Below are positions 22,243-31,786 of a stretch of 64,000 nt of DNA, one piece after another. The notes under the pieces were generated by a model. It was given only the letters and a program-made list of their open reading frames with translations. It ran no database searches and was not told where the DNA came from. Source of the stretch: Metallibacterium scheffleri (lineage in GTDB: Bacteria; Pseudomonadota; Gammaproteobacteria; Xanthomonadales; Rhodanobacteraceae); assembly GCF_002077135.1 (NCBI RefSeq), contig NZ_LDOS01000001.1, positions 694,219-758,218 on the forward strand. The letters are read 5' to 3'. Each line of letters begins with the position of its first letter. Position 1 is the stretch's first letter. Position numbers and translations under genes: made by a program.

Positions 22243-22587
22243 CCGACATGTTGCGATCCGATGTGGTTCTCGACGGGCATGGAAAGCGACGAAGATCCAC
22301 TCCGGCAGCACTTGCCGTCAGGCCATGAAGTCACCGCAATTCACCTCGCCATAGTTAGTGCGTGCAACTTGGTGTTGCCGTCCAGGCTGGCGTCGGTGTC
22401 CAGCCGGTCTGGCGCTGCTGTCCAGTTTGCTTGGCGCTGGTGTCCAGTGATGCTGGTTTTACAGTCCAGTTGCCTGGTTTTTTGCATCAGTTCGGTCGGT
22501 TGTGGCGTCGAACATTGGGCAGCCATCATCGCGCGCAATGGCGCGGAATGGATGAATTGCGAGCGCGCGCGCAAGTGCGCTGGCAGC
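22243..22587. other. Intergenic region with right TGGAC array
   Basis: Between parE and the 3' end of the recombinase gene. Apart from the motif array at 22380-22468, I see no gene here. Confidence 0.6.
22380..22468 (-). repeat. Right array of TGGAC motifs (inverted)
   Basis: GTCCA, the complement of TGGAC, occurs at 22380, 22398, 22420, 22442 and 22464 (spacings 18, 22, 22, 22). Read on the minus strand, order and spacing mirror the left array. It lies about 120 bp beyond the recombinase stop codon. Confidence 0.85.
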
Positions 22588-24082
22588 CTACTCCGTGTTT
22601 GCGGGCGACGTGACGGCGCTCCATAGCCAGACCAGTGCCAGCAGCCACCTCAGAGCTGCCTGATGGGTCAGCTCGAGCACGGTCTCTTCATCGGGTGGGC
22701 GCAGGACAGTGAGGCTGGTTCCGTGCGCATGGGTTGCCTCGGAGATCAGAGCAGCAGGAACGCCCAGCGTCAGCAGACTTGCGCGCACACGTGCGAGATC
22801 CCCGCCAGTCGGAACGAACACCGCATCGTGGTCGGCACCCGTCAGCGTGGCGTGCCCGGTTTGTGCCCAGAGCTCCGACAGCGCGAGCAGGTCATCATCC
22901 GGTCGTCGCGCCAGTGCCGACTTGAACGGTGCTGCGCTGGCGAGCAGCCTCGGTGGCAAGAGCCGTGCACGCGGCTTCTGAAAGCCGTCAACCGGCCACG
23001 GAACTTGTCCTCGCAGGACCAGCAACTTGCGCGCGGCAGCCTCCAAAGCCTCGCTCTGGGACGGCGAGAGATTGACCTGTAACTGCGCCTCATCGGCGGG
23101 CAGCCGGCGTCGCAGCCGCGCATAGGCATCCAGGTCCGCTGGCAGCAATCCGCCTTTGGCGATCAGCGGCGGCGGCTCGGTGATTTGCTCGGCAGGCACC
23201 TCGTGCGGCGCATGCGCGAGCCGGTTCAGGGTGATTGCGATGCGTTGGCCGCTCTTCACGCCGCCTGCGGTCGTCCACGCCACATCAATGGCGCCGCCTT
23301 CGACGTTTGATGCAGCCAGGATCTGTTGCCGTTCGGCGTTGCGGCCCTGCAGCACGCTGTGACCGACGAGAACGGCAGGGTCAGCGATGTAGCTGCTGAT
23401 CGGCGTCTCGATGCTGGCATGGCCTGAGAGGCACAGGATGCGGTGGATATCGCGGGCGCGCGCGCCCTCGGTCAAAGCAAGTGCACGGTGCCGCGCCGTG
23501 ACCCGGGTTTTGCGCAACCAATACAGACGGGCGTCTTCATTCCCGGTGACCCAGCGCAGCAGCTCGCCCTGGCGATGCTCGAGCAGTGTGCGACCAAAGC
23601 GCTTCCGCGCGCCGGCGGCGACGGCGAACAACGGTACCCGTTGGGTCTGATCGGCAGAAACCCGGCTACGCTCGGTCTCGAGCCATTCGCAGAACCAGGG
23701 TCGTACACGGACCCACAACGATCCTTCGAGCGGCACGTAGCCAATCGAAGTCCTGGTCTTGGCTTCACCGTAGCCGCCGGTGCGATGCACGTGCACCCAA
23801 TCGCCGGCCTCGCCAAACAAATGCAGATCAGCCAACAGCAGGCCACGTGCGGAGCGGGGCCGGATGCCGCTGGCGGCAAGCACGACGAACTGCACGATCC
23901 GCAGCTCGGCCAGGCGGATGAGATCGGGCGCTGCATCGGGACGCGCCAGCAGATCGGCTCGATCCTGTTGGAGCACCTCATACACCTTGGCCAACTCGTG
24001 CTCGCTGTAGAGACCTGGATCAAGATGGGCTTGGCGGAGCCCGGCCAGAGCAGCAATCGCATCCCAAGGCAGGGGCGTGGCC
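22588..24082 (-). pseudogene. Tyrosine recombinase, C-terminal part, cut by IS21 element
   Basis: About 496 codons remain downstream of the insertion. The frame shows tyrosine-recombinase features: SGIRPRSARG (Arg I), RLYWLRKTRVTARHRAL, HRILCLSGHASIETPISSYIAD (the GHAS box and Tyr). A non-catalytic C-terminal extension of about 250 residues follows. The upstream 48 codons lie at 26624-26767. Removing the IS and four bases of presumed target duplication restores one frame of about 544 codons. Whether a truncated product is made from an internal start such as TTG 23994 is unknown. Confidence 0.8.
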
Positions 24083-24107
24083 TGTTGGCGCTGGTTGAAA
24101 ACTGACC
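24083..24107 (+). repeat. IS21 left terminal inverted repeat
   Basis: 25 bp, perfect inverted match to 26599-26623. Confidence 0.95.
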
Positions 24108-24198
24108 ATCAAACAGGGGTTCTGCCGGTTCAATATTGACCAGGGTGTTCAACCTAACCTGCTGAGTTTTTAACCAGCAGGACCACGAGGTGATCACC

Positions 24199-25704
24199 AT
24201 GAGTCAGTACTCCAAAGTTCGCCGGATGTATTTCCGGGAGAAGGTCGCGATCAGCGCGATCGCACGCCGCAATAATCTGTCGCGCAACACGGTCAGGAAG
24301 TGGCTCCAAGCGCCCGAGCGCGACGAGCTCAAGTACACACGGCCGCAGGGCAAGACCAAGCTCGATCCGTTCATGGCCGCGCTGCGGCAGGCGCTGGAAG
24401 CGGATGCGCATCGGCCCAAGCGGGATCGACGGACGCGGTTGAGGCTGTTTGCCGAGATCCAGGCGCAAGGCTATGCCGGGAGTTACTCGCAACTGACCGA
24501 GCGCATCCGGCACTTGCGTGCCGAGGCCGGATTGGCCACGGCACGTGCAGCGTATGTGCCGCTGCAATTTGAGTGGGGCGAGGCGTTCCAGTTTGACTGG
24601 AGCGAGGAAGGCATTGTCATCGGCGGTGTCTACCGCCGCGTGCAGCTGGCGCACATGAAGCTCTGCGCCAGCCGTGCGTTCTGGCTGTGCGCGTATCCGG
24701 GGCAGAGTCACGAGATGCTGTTCGATGCGCACACCCGCGCGCTGACTGGCCTCGGCGGTGTGGCCCGGCGCGGCATTTACGACAATATGAAAACGGCCGT
24801 GGACAAGGTCGGCAAGGGCAAGGAGCGCCTGGTCAACGGCCGCTTCGCGGCGATGTGCGCGCACTATCTGATCGATGCGGATTTCTGCACCGTCGCCGCC
24901 GGCTGGGAGAAGGGTCGCGTCGAGAAGGACGTGCAGGACAGCCGGCGCGGGATCTGGCAGGAGGCGCTGGCCGAGCATTTCGCCACATTCGCCGAACTCA
25001 ATGCCTGGCTGGCGGAGCGCTGCAAGGCGGCGTGGCAGAGCGCGCGACACCCGGACTTCCCGGGGATGAGCATCGCCGAGGCGCACGCGTACGAGCAGCC
25101 GCACCTGATGCCGATGCCGAGCCGGTTCGATGGCTACGTCGAGGTCGTGGCACGGGTCTCCAGTACCTGCCTGGTCACGGTCAAGCGCAATCGCTACTCG
25201 GTGCCCTGTGAGTACGCAGGTCAGCGCGTCAGCGTGCGACTGTATCCCGAGCACATCGTGATCTGCGCCGATGCGCAGATCGTCGCCGATCATGTGCGCG
25301 GCCTGGACCGCGATCAGGTGGCGTACGACTGGCGGCATTACGTCCCGCTGCTCGAGCGCAAGCCCGGCGCGCTGCGCAACGGCGCGCCGTTTGCCGAGAT
25401 GCCGGCGCCCTTGCTCGCCCTCAAACAGGCGCTGCTGCGCCATGTGGGTGGCGACCGGGTCATGGCCCAGGTGCTGGCCTCTGTGCCGACCTTCGGCCTG
25501 GAGGCCGTGCTCGTTGCGGTGGATCGGGTCCTCGAGTCCGGCGCACCCAGCGCCGAGCATGTGCTCAATGTGCTCGCGCGGCTGCGCGCCACGCCGACCC
25601 CTGACCGCGTCGAGACCACGCTGCAGCTGATCGAGGAACCGGTGGCCGATCCGCAGCGCTACGACCGCCTGCACGGCCTGGGGGTGCGCCATGCCCAGGC
25701 CTGA
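24199..25704 (+). CDS. istA: IS21 transposase IstA
   Basis: A 501-aa DDE transposase. An N-terminal helix-turn-helix ([21 protein letters not shown]) recognises the ends. The acidic triad is likely in [20 protein letters not shown] and [14 protein letters not shown] 24199 has GAGGTG upstream. It overlaps istB by 14 nt, as usual for the family. The gene appears intact. Confidence 0.95.
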   Translation: MSQYSKVRRMYFREKVAISAIARRNNLSRNTVRKWLQAPERDELKYTRPQGKTKLDPFMAALRQALEADAHRPKRDRRTRLRLFAEIQAQGYAGSYSQLTERIRHLRAEAGLATARAAYVPLQFEWGEAFQFDWSEEGIVIGGVYRRVQLAHMKLCASRAFWLCAYPGQSHEMLFDAHTRALTGLGGVARRGIYDNMKTAVDKVGKGKERLVNGRFAAMCAHYLIDADFCTVAAGWEKGRVEKDVQDSRRGIWQEALAEHFATFAELNAWLAERCKAAWQSARHPDFPGMSIAEAHAYEQPHLMPMPSRFDGYVEVVARVSSTCLVTVKRNRYSVPCEYAGQRVSVRLYPEHIVICADAQIVADHVRGLDRDQVAYDWRHYVPLLERKPGALRNGAPFAEMPAPLLALKQALLRHVGGDRVMAQVLASVPTFGLEAVLVAVDRVLESGAPSAEHVLNVLARLRATPTPDRVETTLQLIEEPVADPQRYDRLHGLGVRHAQA

Positions 25705-26515
25705 CACCCTCGCCGAACTCAAGGACCTCAAGTTGCACGGCATGGCGCAGGCCTATGCCGAACTGCTGCAGGAAGGCGACACCGCTGCCATGCAAACATC
25801 GCACTGGCTGATCGATCACCTGATCCGTGCCGAGAACACCGATCGGGCGATGCGCTCCATCCGCCATCAGATGCAGGCCGCACGGTTCCCTGTCCATCGC
25901 GATCTGGCCGGCTTCGACTTCACGGCCGCCAAGGTCGACCGCGCCCTGATCGAGCAGCTCGCCACGCTGGACTTTACCGAGGCCGCGCACAACCTCGTCC
26001 TGATCGGCGGCACCGGCACCGGCAAGACCCATCTGGCCACCGCGCTCGGCGTCGCCGCCGTCACGCAGCGCGGCCTGCGCGTGCGCTTCTACTCGACCAT
26101 TGAGCTGGTCAACACGCTGGAACAGGAGAAGACCGCGGGCAAGCAAGGCCGTCTGGCCTACGCGCTCATGCGCATGGATCTGGTCATCCTCGACGAGCTC
26201 GGCTACCTGCCGTTCTCGCAAGCCGGTGGCGCGCTGCTGTTCCACCTGCTGTCCAAGCTCTACGAGCACACCAGCGTCATCATCACCACCAACCTGACGT
26301 TCGCCGAGTGGGCCGCGGTCTTCGGTGACGCCAAGCTCACCACCGCCTTGCTCGACCGCCTGACCCATCATTGCCACATCGTCGAAACCGGCAACGAGTC
26401 GTTCCGCTTCCGTCACAGCAGCGCGACCGCCAAGGCAAAAATCAAATCCCGCGAGCACACACGAAAACTCGGCGCGGAATCCAGCAGCACCGACGACACC
26501 AACGATCCCTTCTGA
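25691..26515 (+). CDS. istB: IS21 ATP-binding helper IstB
   Basis: A 274-aa AAA+ ATPase with [15 protein letters not shown] (Walker A, near residues 104-118) and [13 protein letters not shown] (Walker B). IstB assembles on target DNA and activates IstA. Intact length for the family. Confidence 0.95.
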   Translation: MPRPDTLAELKDLKLHGMAQAYAELLQEGDTAAMQTSHWLIDHLIRAENTDRAMRSIRHQMQAARFPVHRDLAGFDFTAAKVDRALIEQLATLDFTEAAHNLVLIGGTGTGKTHLATALGVAAVTQRGLRVRFYSTIELVNTLEQEKTAGKQGRLAYALMRMDLVILDELGYLPFSQAGGALLFHLLSKLYEHTSVIITTNLTFAEWAAVFGDAKLTTALLDRLTHHCHIVETGNESFRFRHSSATAKAKIKSREHTRKLGAESSSTDDTNDPF

Positions 26516-26598
26516 GGACCCCAAACCCTATACTTATCCACAGCCGAGGGGCCTTCCCCTCGGCCTCCATCCCTGGTCAGTTTTGAACCAGCAGAGGT

Positions 26599-26623
26599 GG
26601 TCAGTTTTCAACCAGCGCCAACA
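26599..26623 (-). repeat. IS21 right terminal inverted repeat
   Basis: 25 bp, perfect inverted match to 24083-24107. Confidence 0.95.
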
Positions 26624-26767
26624 GTCCGCGATATTTCGGTGAATTCGCAGCAAGCTGCGAGCGACGTCCGTCAGCCACATCGTGTTGACGGACGAAGGCA
26701 GTGCCCCATCCAGTCTGGCTAGTAGGCTCAGCAGGTTAGAAGCGGGCAGGTCGTTGGGCGCGGCCAT
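26624..26767 (-). pseudogene. Tyrosine recombinase, N-terminal part, cut by IS21 element
   Basis: 48 codons from ATG 26767 (MAAPNDLPASNLLSLLARLD...RIHRNIAD) run on the minus strand into the IS end at a codon boundary. After removal of the IS and a 4-bp duplication they join in frame with 24078 downwards, giving ...NIAD-T-PLPWDAIAAL. The true start may lie slightly upstream, since the frame stays open there. Confidence 0.65.
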
Positions 26768-26821
26768 CAAGGCCAAGAGTATTGCTGCGGTCAGTGCTGG
26801 ACAATGTCAGTGGCAGATGTT

Positions 26822-27238
26822 TTATAGGCCCCAGGGGTTGATGACCTTGAGCCCGACAGCCTGGAACGGGGATGCGTCACGTGTCGCAATGGTAAAGCCG
26901 TGTGCGGCGGCGATGGCGGCGATGTAGCCGTCTGGCGTTGGGAAGCCCTTGCCAGTCGCTCGTGCCGTTACGGCCAGCTTGGCATAATGCCGGGCTGCGT
27001 CCGTGTCGAACGCAAGAACCCGATCCCCGAACAGTTCCAACAACCCATCCAGCGTTTGAGCCAGTGCGTCCTTACGTCTGCCGGTCGGCAGGGCCCCAAT
27101 GCCGAACAGCAGCTCAGCGAGCGTGACGCTGGACAGGTACAGCGTTTCCGCGACTTGATCGTCCAGCCACGTGCGTACCTCCGGATGTGGCCGTGGCTTC
27201 ATCGCCTCGGAGACGACGTTGGTATCCAAAATGATCAT
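26822..27238 (-). CDS. vapC: VapC/FitB-type PIN toxin
   Basis: A 138-aa PIN-domain protein: MIILDTNVVSEAMKPRPHP (Asp5 and Glu11), SSVTLAELLFGI (Glu), FDTDAARHYA and PTPDGYIAAIAAAHGFTIATRD. This is the FitB/VapC ribonuclease pattern, full length. Its ATG overlaps the antitoxin stop by 4 nt. Confidence 0.92.
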   Translation of the reverse strand: MIILDTNVVSEAMKPRPHPEVRTWLDDQVAETLYLSSVTLAELLFGIGALPTGRRKDALAQTLDGLLELFGDRVLAFDTDAARHYAKLAVTARATGKGFPTPDGYIAAIAAAHGFTIATRDASPFQAVGLKVINPWGL

Positions 27239-27489
27239 CCGAACTTCACAGGCTCGGCAGTCGTTTTGTCGCGCATTTGTTCAAAAGCAGCGAAATCCTC
27301 ATCGGACAGCCCGGCGCGACGCCCCAGCTCCGCCAAGGCTGTGCCCAGGCGAAGGCGTTCCGCTGGCTGGACGGTCGTTTCAAGTATTTCGCGGATTTCC
27401 GCCTCGGTGCTGCGGCCGTGCATGGCGGCGCGTACACGGAGCGCGCGATGCACCTCGTCCGGTAGGTTTCTAACGGTGACTGTCGCCAT
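27235..27489 (-). CDS. vapB: FitA/VapB-type antitoxin
   Basis: An 84-aa Arc-type ribbon-helix-helix protein: MATVTVRNLPDEVHRALRVRAAMHGRSTEAEIREILE, then a C-terminal toxin-binding segment. It matches FitA antitoxins. A palindromic operator lies just upstream. Confidence 0.92.
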   Translation of the reverse strand: MATVTVRNLPDEVHRALRVRAAMHGRSTEAEIREILETTVQPAERLRLGTALAELGRRAGLSDEDFAAFEQMRDKTTAEPVKFG

Positions 27490-27507
27490 GATGGCTGCCT
27501 TGAATCT

Positions 27508-27526
27508 ATGCTATCAATGATAGCAT
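27508..27526. promoter_or_regulatory. Operator palindrome of the vapBC pair
   Basis: Perfect 8-bp inverted repeat ATGCTATC-AAT-GATAGCAT, 18 bp upstream of the antitoxin start. Position and symmetry fit autorepression by the FitA-like ribbon-helix-helix dimer. Confidence 0.7.
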
Positions 27527-27657
27527 TTTACACAAATGATATCACACGACCGCCCAACCGCCTAGCAGCCACCACCGCTCCTGTAAGCCTTGCAGGACAC
27601 TCGTTCCGAGTGGTGCCGTACCGTTCCCAGTGCCGTGCTACAGGGAATTGGACGCAA

Positions 27658-27766
27658 GTGCTACAGCGACGCGGCAACACCTTCACCTCTCGCTTGGGTG
27701 TACCCGCCGATCTTCGGCCCCTTCTCGGGAGGGTTGAGATCACCCGCAGCTTGCGGACGGGTGAAA
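27658..27766 (+). pseudogene. 5' relic of a phage-type integrase (DUF6538 domain)
   Basis: One frame reads VLQRRGNTFTSRLGVPADLR, then PLLGRVEITRSLRTGE. LQRRGNTxxxRxxVPADLRPLLG...ITRSLRT is the usual start of tyrosine integrases with a DUF6538 arm-binding domain (family knowledge). The match breaks off at the ribE stop codon, and no catalytic domain follows. It is probably the remains of the integrase that inserted an element next to ribE. Confidence 0.65.
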
Positions 27767-28363
27767 TCAGGCCTGCGCGCCCAGCATGCGTTCGACATAG
27801 CGCGCCAGCAGGTCGACTTCCAGGTTGACCGCGTCGCCCGCTGCGCGCTGGCCGAAACAGGTGTGCTCGAGCGTGTGCGGGATCAGGTTGACGCCGAAGT
27901 CGGTGCCGTCCACTTCGTTGACAGTGAGGCTGACGCCGTCGATGCACACCGAGCCCTTGCTGGCGATGTAGCGCGCCAGTGCGGCGGGCGCGCTGAAGCG
28001 CCAGCGCTGCGAGCGCGCGTCGGCATGCACGTCCCGCACATGACCGACGCCATCGACATGACCGGCGACCAGGTGTCCGCCCAGCGCATCGCCGACGCGC
28101 AGGGCCTTCTCCAGGTTCACCGCGGCGCCCTCGCGCAGTACGCCGAGCGTGGAGCAGGCCAGCGTCTCGCGGGATACGTCGGCGGCGAATTGGCGCGCAT
28201 CGAGTTCGATCGCGGTCAGGCACACGCCGCTGACGGCGATGCTGTCGCCGGGCACGACGCCGGTCAGGTCCAGCGCGCCCACATCGATGCGCAGGCGCAG
28301 GTCGCCAGCGCGCGGCTCGATGCGGGCGATGTGACCGACGGCCTGGATGATGCCGGTGAACAT
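27767..28363 (-). CDS. ribE: Riboflavin synthase, alpha subunit
   Basis: A 198-aa protein with two lumazine-binding repeats, each starting like MFTGIIQ / HLVAGHVDGVG, and SGVCLTA and IDGVSLTVNEV motifs. It converts two 6,7-dimethyl-8-ribityllumazines to riboflavin. It is the last gene of a leftward run ribD-ribE, one base downstream of ribD. Its 3' end marks the border with the accessory island. Confidence 0.95.
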   Translation of the reverse strand: MFTGIIQAVGHIARIEPRAGDLRLRIDVGALDLTGVVPGDSIAVSGVCLTAIELDARQFAADVSRETLACSTLGVLREGAAVNLEKALRVGDALGGHLVAGHVDGVGHVRDVHADARSQRWRFSAPAALARYIASKGSVCIDGVSLTVNEVDGTDFGVNLIPHTLEHTCFGQRAAGDAVNLEVDLLARYVERMLGAQA

Positions 28364-28364
28364 G

Positions 28365-29471
28365 TCAGTCTCCTCGATGCGGGCGCAGCAACAGGCGCAG
28401 ATCGTCGCCGAGCATGCGTTGATCCAGTGTGCGCAGTTGCCAGCGTGCGCTCATTTCAGCCAGCGCCGGCAGGCGCAGCAATGGCCGCGCGCTGTCGCCC
28501 AGCATCACCGGCGCGACATACAGCAGCAGCTCGTCGACCAGACCCGCGGCGAACAGCGCGCCGGCGAGCGTGGCGCCGGCCTCCACCTGCAGCTCGTTGC
28601 AGCCGCGCGCGGCCAGCAGCGCCAGCGCGGCGTGGAGGTCGAGTCCGGCGCCGTGGCACGCAACTGGCACGCATTCGGCGCGCGCATAGCCGGCGTGTGC
28701 GGGGCGCGCATGCGGCGCGTGCAGGATCAGCGTGGGTGCCGTGCCATCCAGCAGGTGAGCGTCGACGGGCAGGGCATCCAGACGTGTATCCAGCAGCACG
28801 CGCAGCGGTGGCACGAAAGGCTGCGGCTCGGCCAGGCGCACGCTGAGCCGTGGATCGTCGGCGCGTGCCGTGCCGGCGCCGGTGAGCAGGGCCGAGCTGC
28901 GCGCGCGCCAGCGCGCCACGTCGCCGCGCGCGGCGCTGCCGGTGATCCACAGCGAGCGCCCGTCGGCCAGCGCGGTGCGGCCGTCCAGGCTCAGCGCCAT
29001 TTTCAGCCGCAGCCACGGGCGGTCGCGCTCGATGCGGCTCATGAAGCCGCGATTCAGCTCGCGCGCCGGCGCCTGCATCAGGCCCACGTCGACCACGATG
29101 CCGGCCGCGCGCAGGCGTTCGATGCCGGCGCCGACGACCTGCGCGTATGGATCGACGCAGGCCACGACCACGCGCGCCACGCCGGCCGCGACCAGCGCAT
29201 CGGCGCAGGGCGGGGTGCGCCCGTGGTGCGCGCAGGGTTCCAGCGTGACGTAGGCGGTGGCGCCGCGCGCCGCGGCACCGGCCGCGCGCAGCGCATGCGC
29301 CTCGGCGTGTGGCTGCCCGGCGCGTTCATGCCAGCCGCTGCCGAGCACGTGTTCGCCCCGCGCGATCACGCAGCCGACGCGCGGATTGGGCTGCGTGGTG
29401 AACAGGCCGCACTCGGCCAGGCGCAGCGCGTGCGCCATGTGCGCGTGATCGCTGGCGCTGAACGGGTTCAT
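28365..29471 (-). CDS. ribD: Bifunctional riboflavin deaminase-reductase
   Basis: A 368-aa protein. The N-terminal deaminase has HAEAHALRAAG and EPCAHHGRTPPC zinc motifs. The C-terminal reductase has RPWLRLKMALSLDGRTAL and CNELQVEAGATLAGA. It catalyses steps two and three of riboflavin synthesis. ATG 29471 fits family starts (DHAHMAHALRLAE) and overlaps the acetyltransferase stop by 4 nt; a longer frame upstream belongs to that neighbour in another reading frame. Confidence 0.95.
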   Translation of the reverse strand: MNPFSASDHAHMAHALRLAECGLFTTQPNPRVGCVIARGEHVLGSGWHERAGQPHAEAHALRAAGAAARGATAYVTLEPCAHHGRTPPCADALVAAGVARVVVACVDPYAQVVGAGIERLRAAGIVVDVGLMQAPARELNRGFMSRIERDRPWLRLKMALSLDGRTALADGRSLWITGSAARGDVARWRARSSALLTGAGTARADDPRLSVRLAEPQPFVPPLRVLLDTRLDALPVDAHLLDGTAPTLILHAPHARPAHAGYARAECVPVACHGAGLDLHAALALLAARGCNELQVEAGATLAGALFAAGLVDELLLYVAPVMLGDSARPLLRLPALAEMSARWQLRTLDQRMLGDDLRLLLRPHRGD

Positions 29472-29959
29472 GCCGCGTCCGCCCGCGCCGCTTGCAGCCC
29501 GATGCGCATGACCGTGGCCTGCCAGGTGCCGCGCGTGAAGTCGCCGCAGCGTTGCCAGCCGCGCGTGGCGTAGTAATCGTGCAGCTCCGGCGCGCAGTAC
29601 AGGTACAACCCAGGCAACCCCAGCGCGCGCGCCGCGTCCACGCAGCGTTGCAGCAGCGCAGTGCCGATGCCGCGTCCGCGCCGGTCTGCGCGCACCACCA
29701 GGCTGGCCAGCCAGGGCGTCCATGGGCGCGTATCCGCGGGCGTGTTGACGAGCAGGCTGCAGCCGCCGAGAAAGGCTCCGTCAGCGTGCGCGATGAAGCT
29801 GGTCGGCAGCGCACCGCGCTGCACATGCGCACGCACGCGCAGCAACGTGGCATCAAGGCGCATGTCGGCGATCATGGGCGCGAACGCGGTCATTTGCGCG
29901 GCGGCGAAATCCCTGTGCAAGGCGGGCGCGTCGCAGGCGTAGTCGATGCGGAATTCCAT
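29468..29959 (-). CDS. GNAT-family N-acetyltransferase
   Basis: A 163-aa protein with the acetyl-CoA loop LVVRADRRGRGIGTALLQ near residues 87-104 and a C-terminal YYATRGWQRCG motif. Substrate unknown. It is translationally coupled to ribD, which could mean only shared transcription. Confidence 0.85.
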   Translation of the reverse strand: MEFRIDYACDAPALHRDFAAAQMTAFAPMIADMRLDATLLRVRAHVQRGALPTSFIAHADGAFLGGCSLLVNTPADTRPWTPWLASLVVRADRRGRGIGTALLQRCVDAARALGLPGLYLYCAPELHDYYATRGWQRCGDFTRGTWQATVMRIGLQAARADAA

Positions 29960-29968
29960 GCGCAGCGC

Positions 29969-30517
29969 TCAGCGCTTGCCGTTGCGGACATTCCTGGCCG
30001 GCTTGCCGGGTGTGTCCTCCGTCTCGCCTTCGAGCAGCGGCAATTGCAGACCTTCGAGCGCGGGCAGGTCGCGCTCCAGCCGTTCGATTTCCTCGCGAAA
30101 AGCCTGCACGTCCTCGAAGCGCCGGTACACCGAGGCAAAGCGCACGTAGGCGACCTGGTCGAGTTTCTTCAGTTCACCCATGACCAGCTCGCCGATCTGC
30201 AGCGAGGGCACCTCGCGCTCACCGCCCAGACGCAGGCCATGCAGCACCGCGCGCAGCGCGGCGTCGATGGCTTCGGCGCCGACCGCGCGCTTTTGCAGCG
30301 CGCGCTCGAAGCTGGTGCGCAGCTTGCGCTCATCAAACGTCTCGCGGCGACCGTCGCTCTTGATCACCGCGGGAAGACGAATTTCGGCGGTCTCGAAGGT
30401 GTTGAAGCGCTCACCGCAGGCCGGGCACTCGCGACGCCGGCGCACGGTGCTGCCGTCCTCGCTCAGACGCGAGTCGATCACGCGCGTGTCCTCGTGCTGG
30501 CAGAAGGGGCAGTGCAT
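29969..30517 (-). CDS. nrdR: Transcriptional repressor NrdR
   Basis: A 182-aa protein. N-terminal zinc ribbon CPFC...CPAC (residues 3-34), then ATP-cone ([24 protein letters not shown]). NrdR represses ribonucleotide reductase genes according to nucleotide state. The tail is slightly longer than in most homologues and highly charged. Lies between glyA and the rib genes, a common order in Xanthomonadales. Confidence 0.95.
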   Translation of the reverse strand: MHCPFCQHEDTRVIDSRLSEDGSTVRRRRECPACGERFNTFETAEIRLPAVIKSDGRRETFDERKLRTSFERALQKRAVGAEAIDAALRAVLHGLRLGGEREVPSLQIGELVMGELKKLDQVAYVRFASVYRRFEDVQAFREEIERLERDLPALEGLQLPLLEGETEDTPGKPARNVRNGKR

Positions 30518-30532
30518 CGAATGGCCGTGTGT

Positions 30533-31786
30533 TCAGCCGTACACCGGGAACGCGCGGCACTGCGCGGTGACCTTGCTGCGCACGGCGGCGATCACGGCCT
30601 CGTCGGCGGGCGCGTCGAGCACGTCGCAGATCCAGCCGGCCAGCGCGGTGCACTCGGCCTCGGCATAGCCGCGCGTGGTCACCGCCGGGGTGCCGATGCG
30701 GAGGCCCGAGGTGACGAACGGCGAGCGCGGATCATTCGGTACGGCGTTCTTGTTGACGGTGATGTGCGCCTTGCCCAGCGCGGCCTCGGCGTCCTTGCCG
30801 GTGACCTCGCGGCCGATCATGTCGACCAGCATCAGGTGATTGTCGGTGCCGCCGGAGACGATCTTGTAGCCGCGCGCCACGAACGTGGCGGCCATCGCGC
30901 GCGCGTTGCGCACGACCTGCGCCTGATAGACCTTGAAGTCCGGCTCCAGCGCTTCCTTGAAGGCCACCGCCTTGGCCGCGATGACGTGCATCAGCGGGCC
31001 GCCCTGGGTGCCGGGGAAGATCATCGACTGCAGTTTCTTCTGCACATCCTCGCTGGCGCCTTTGGCCAGGATGATGCCGCCGCGCGGGCCGCGCAGGGTC
31101 TTGTGTGTGGTGCTGGTGACCACGTGCGCGTGCGGCAGCGGGCTGGGATACACCCCGGCGGCAACCAGACCGGCGACGTGCGCCATGTCCACGAACAGGT
31201 ATGCCTGCACGCCATCGGCGATGGCGCGCAGGCGCGCCCAGTCGAGCACGCGCGAGTAGGCGCTGAAGCCCGCCACCAGCATCTTCGGCCGGTGTTCCTG
31301 CGCCAGACGTTCGATCTCGGCGTAATCGACCAGGCCGCCGGCATCGACGCCGTACTGCGTGGCGTGAAAGATCTTGCCGGAAAAGTTGACCTTGGCGCCG
31401 TGGGTGAGATGACCGCCGTGCGCCAGGCTCATGCCGAGGATGCTGTCGCCCGGCTGCAACAGGGCGAAGTACACCGCGGCGTTGGCCTGCGAGCCGGAGT
31501 GCGGCTGCACGTTGGCGTAGTCGCAGTCGAACAACTGCTGCGCGCGCGCGATGGCCAGACGCTCGGCGATGTCCACGTACTCGCAGCCGCCGTAATAGCG
31601 CTTGCCAGGGTAGCCCTCGGCGTACTTGTTGGTGAGCACGCTGCCCTGCGCCTCGAGCACGCGCGGGCTGGCATAATTTTCGGAGGCGATCAGCTCGACG
31701 TGGTCTTCCTGGCGCTGGCGTTCGGCGGCGATGGCGCGCGCCAGCTCGTCGTCATAGCCAGCGATCTGCAGGGTGCTGGGGAACAT
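30533..31786 (-). CDS. glyA: Serine hydroxymethyltransferase
   Basis: A 417-aa PLP enzyme. [19 protein letters not shown] at the start, [15 protein letters not shown], and [13 protein letters not shown] with the PLP lysine. It interconverts serine and glycine and loads tetrahydrofolate. ATG 31786 was chosen because GAGG lies upstream and the length fits the family. Confidence 0.96.
   Translation of the reverse strand: MFPSTLQIAGYDDELARAIAAERQRQEDHVELIASENYASPRVLEAQGSVLTNKYAEGYPGKRYYGGCEYVDIAERLAIARAQQLFDCDYANVQPHSGSQANAAVYFALLQPGDSILGMSLAHGGHLTHGAKVNFSGKIFHATQYGVDAGGLVDYAEIERLAQEHRPKMLVAGFSAYSRVLDWARLRAIADGVQAYLFVDMAHVAGLVAAGVYPSPLPHAHVVTSTTHKTLRGPRGGIILAKGASEDVQKKLQSMIFPGTQGGPLMHVIAAKAVAFKEALEPDFKVYQAQVVRNARAMAATFVARGYKIVSGGTDNHLMLVDMIGREVTGKDAEAALGKAHITVNKNAVPNDPRSPFVTSGLRIGTPAVTTRGYAEAECTALAGWICDVLDAPADEAVIAAVRSKVTAQCRAFPVYG

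Larger units (their letters stand above)
24083..26623 (+). mobile_element. IS21-family insertion sequence, complete
   Basis: A 2541-bp element with perfect 25-bp terminal inverted repeats starting TGTTGGCGCTGGTTG, internal second copies of the end repeat (GGTTCAATATTGACC left, GGTTCAAAACTGACC right read inward), and intact istA and istB. Flanking 4-mers are GGCC and GTCC, a near match to a 4-bp target duplication. Confidence 0.95.

Noticed and set aside
21491-22468. Possible CRISPR array
   Set aside because: The repeated motif is only 5-8 bp, spacing is 18-23 bp, and the two arrays are inverted; no cas genes.
27490-27766. tRNA gene as integration site at the island border
   Set aside because: No cloverleaf or T-loop-like sequence could be found between the antitoxin and ribE.
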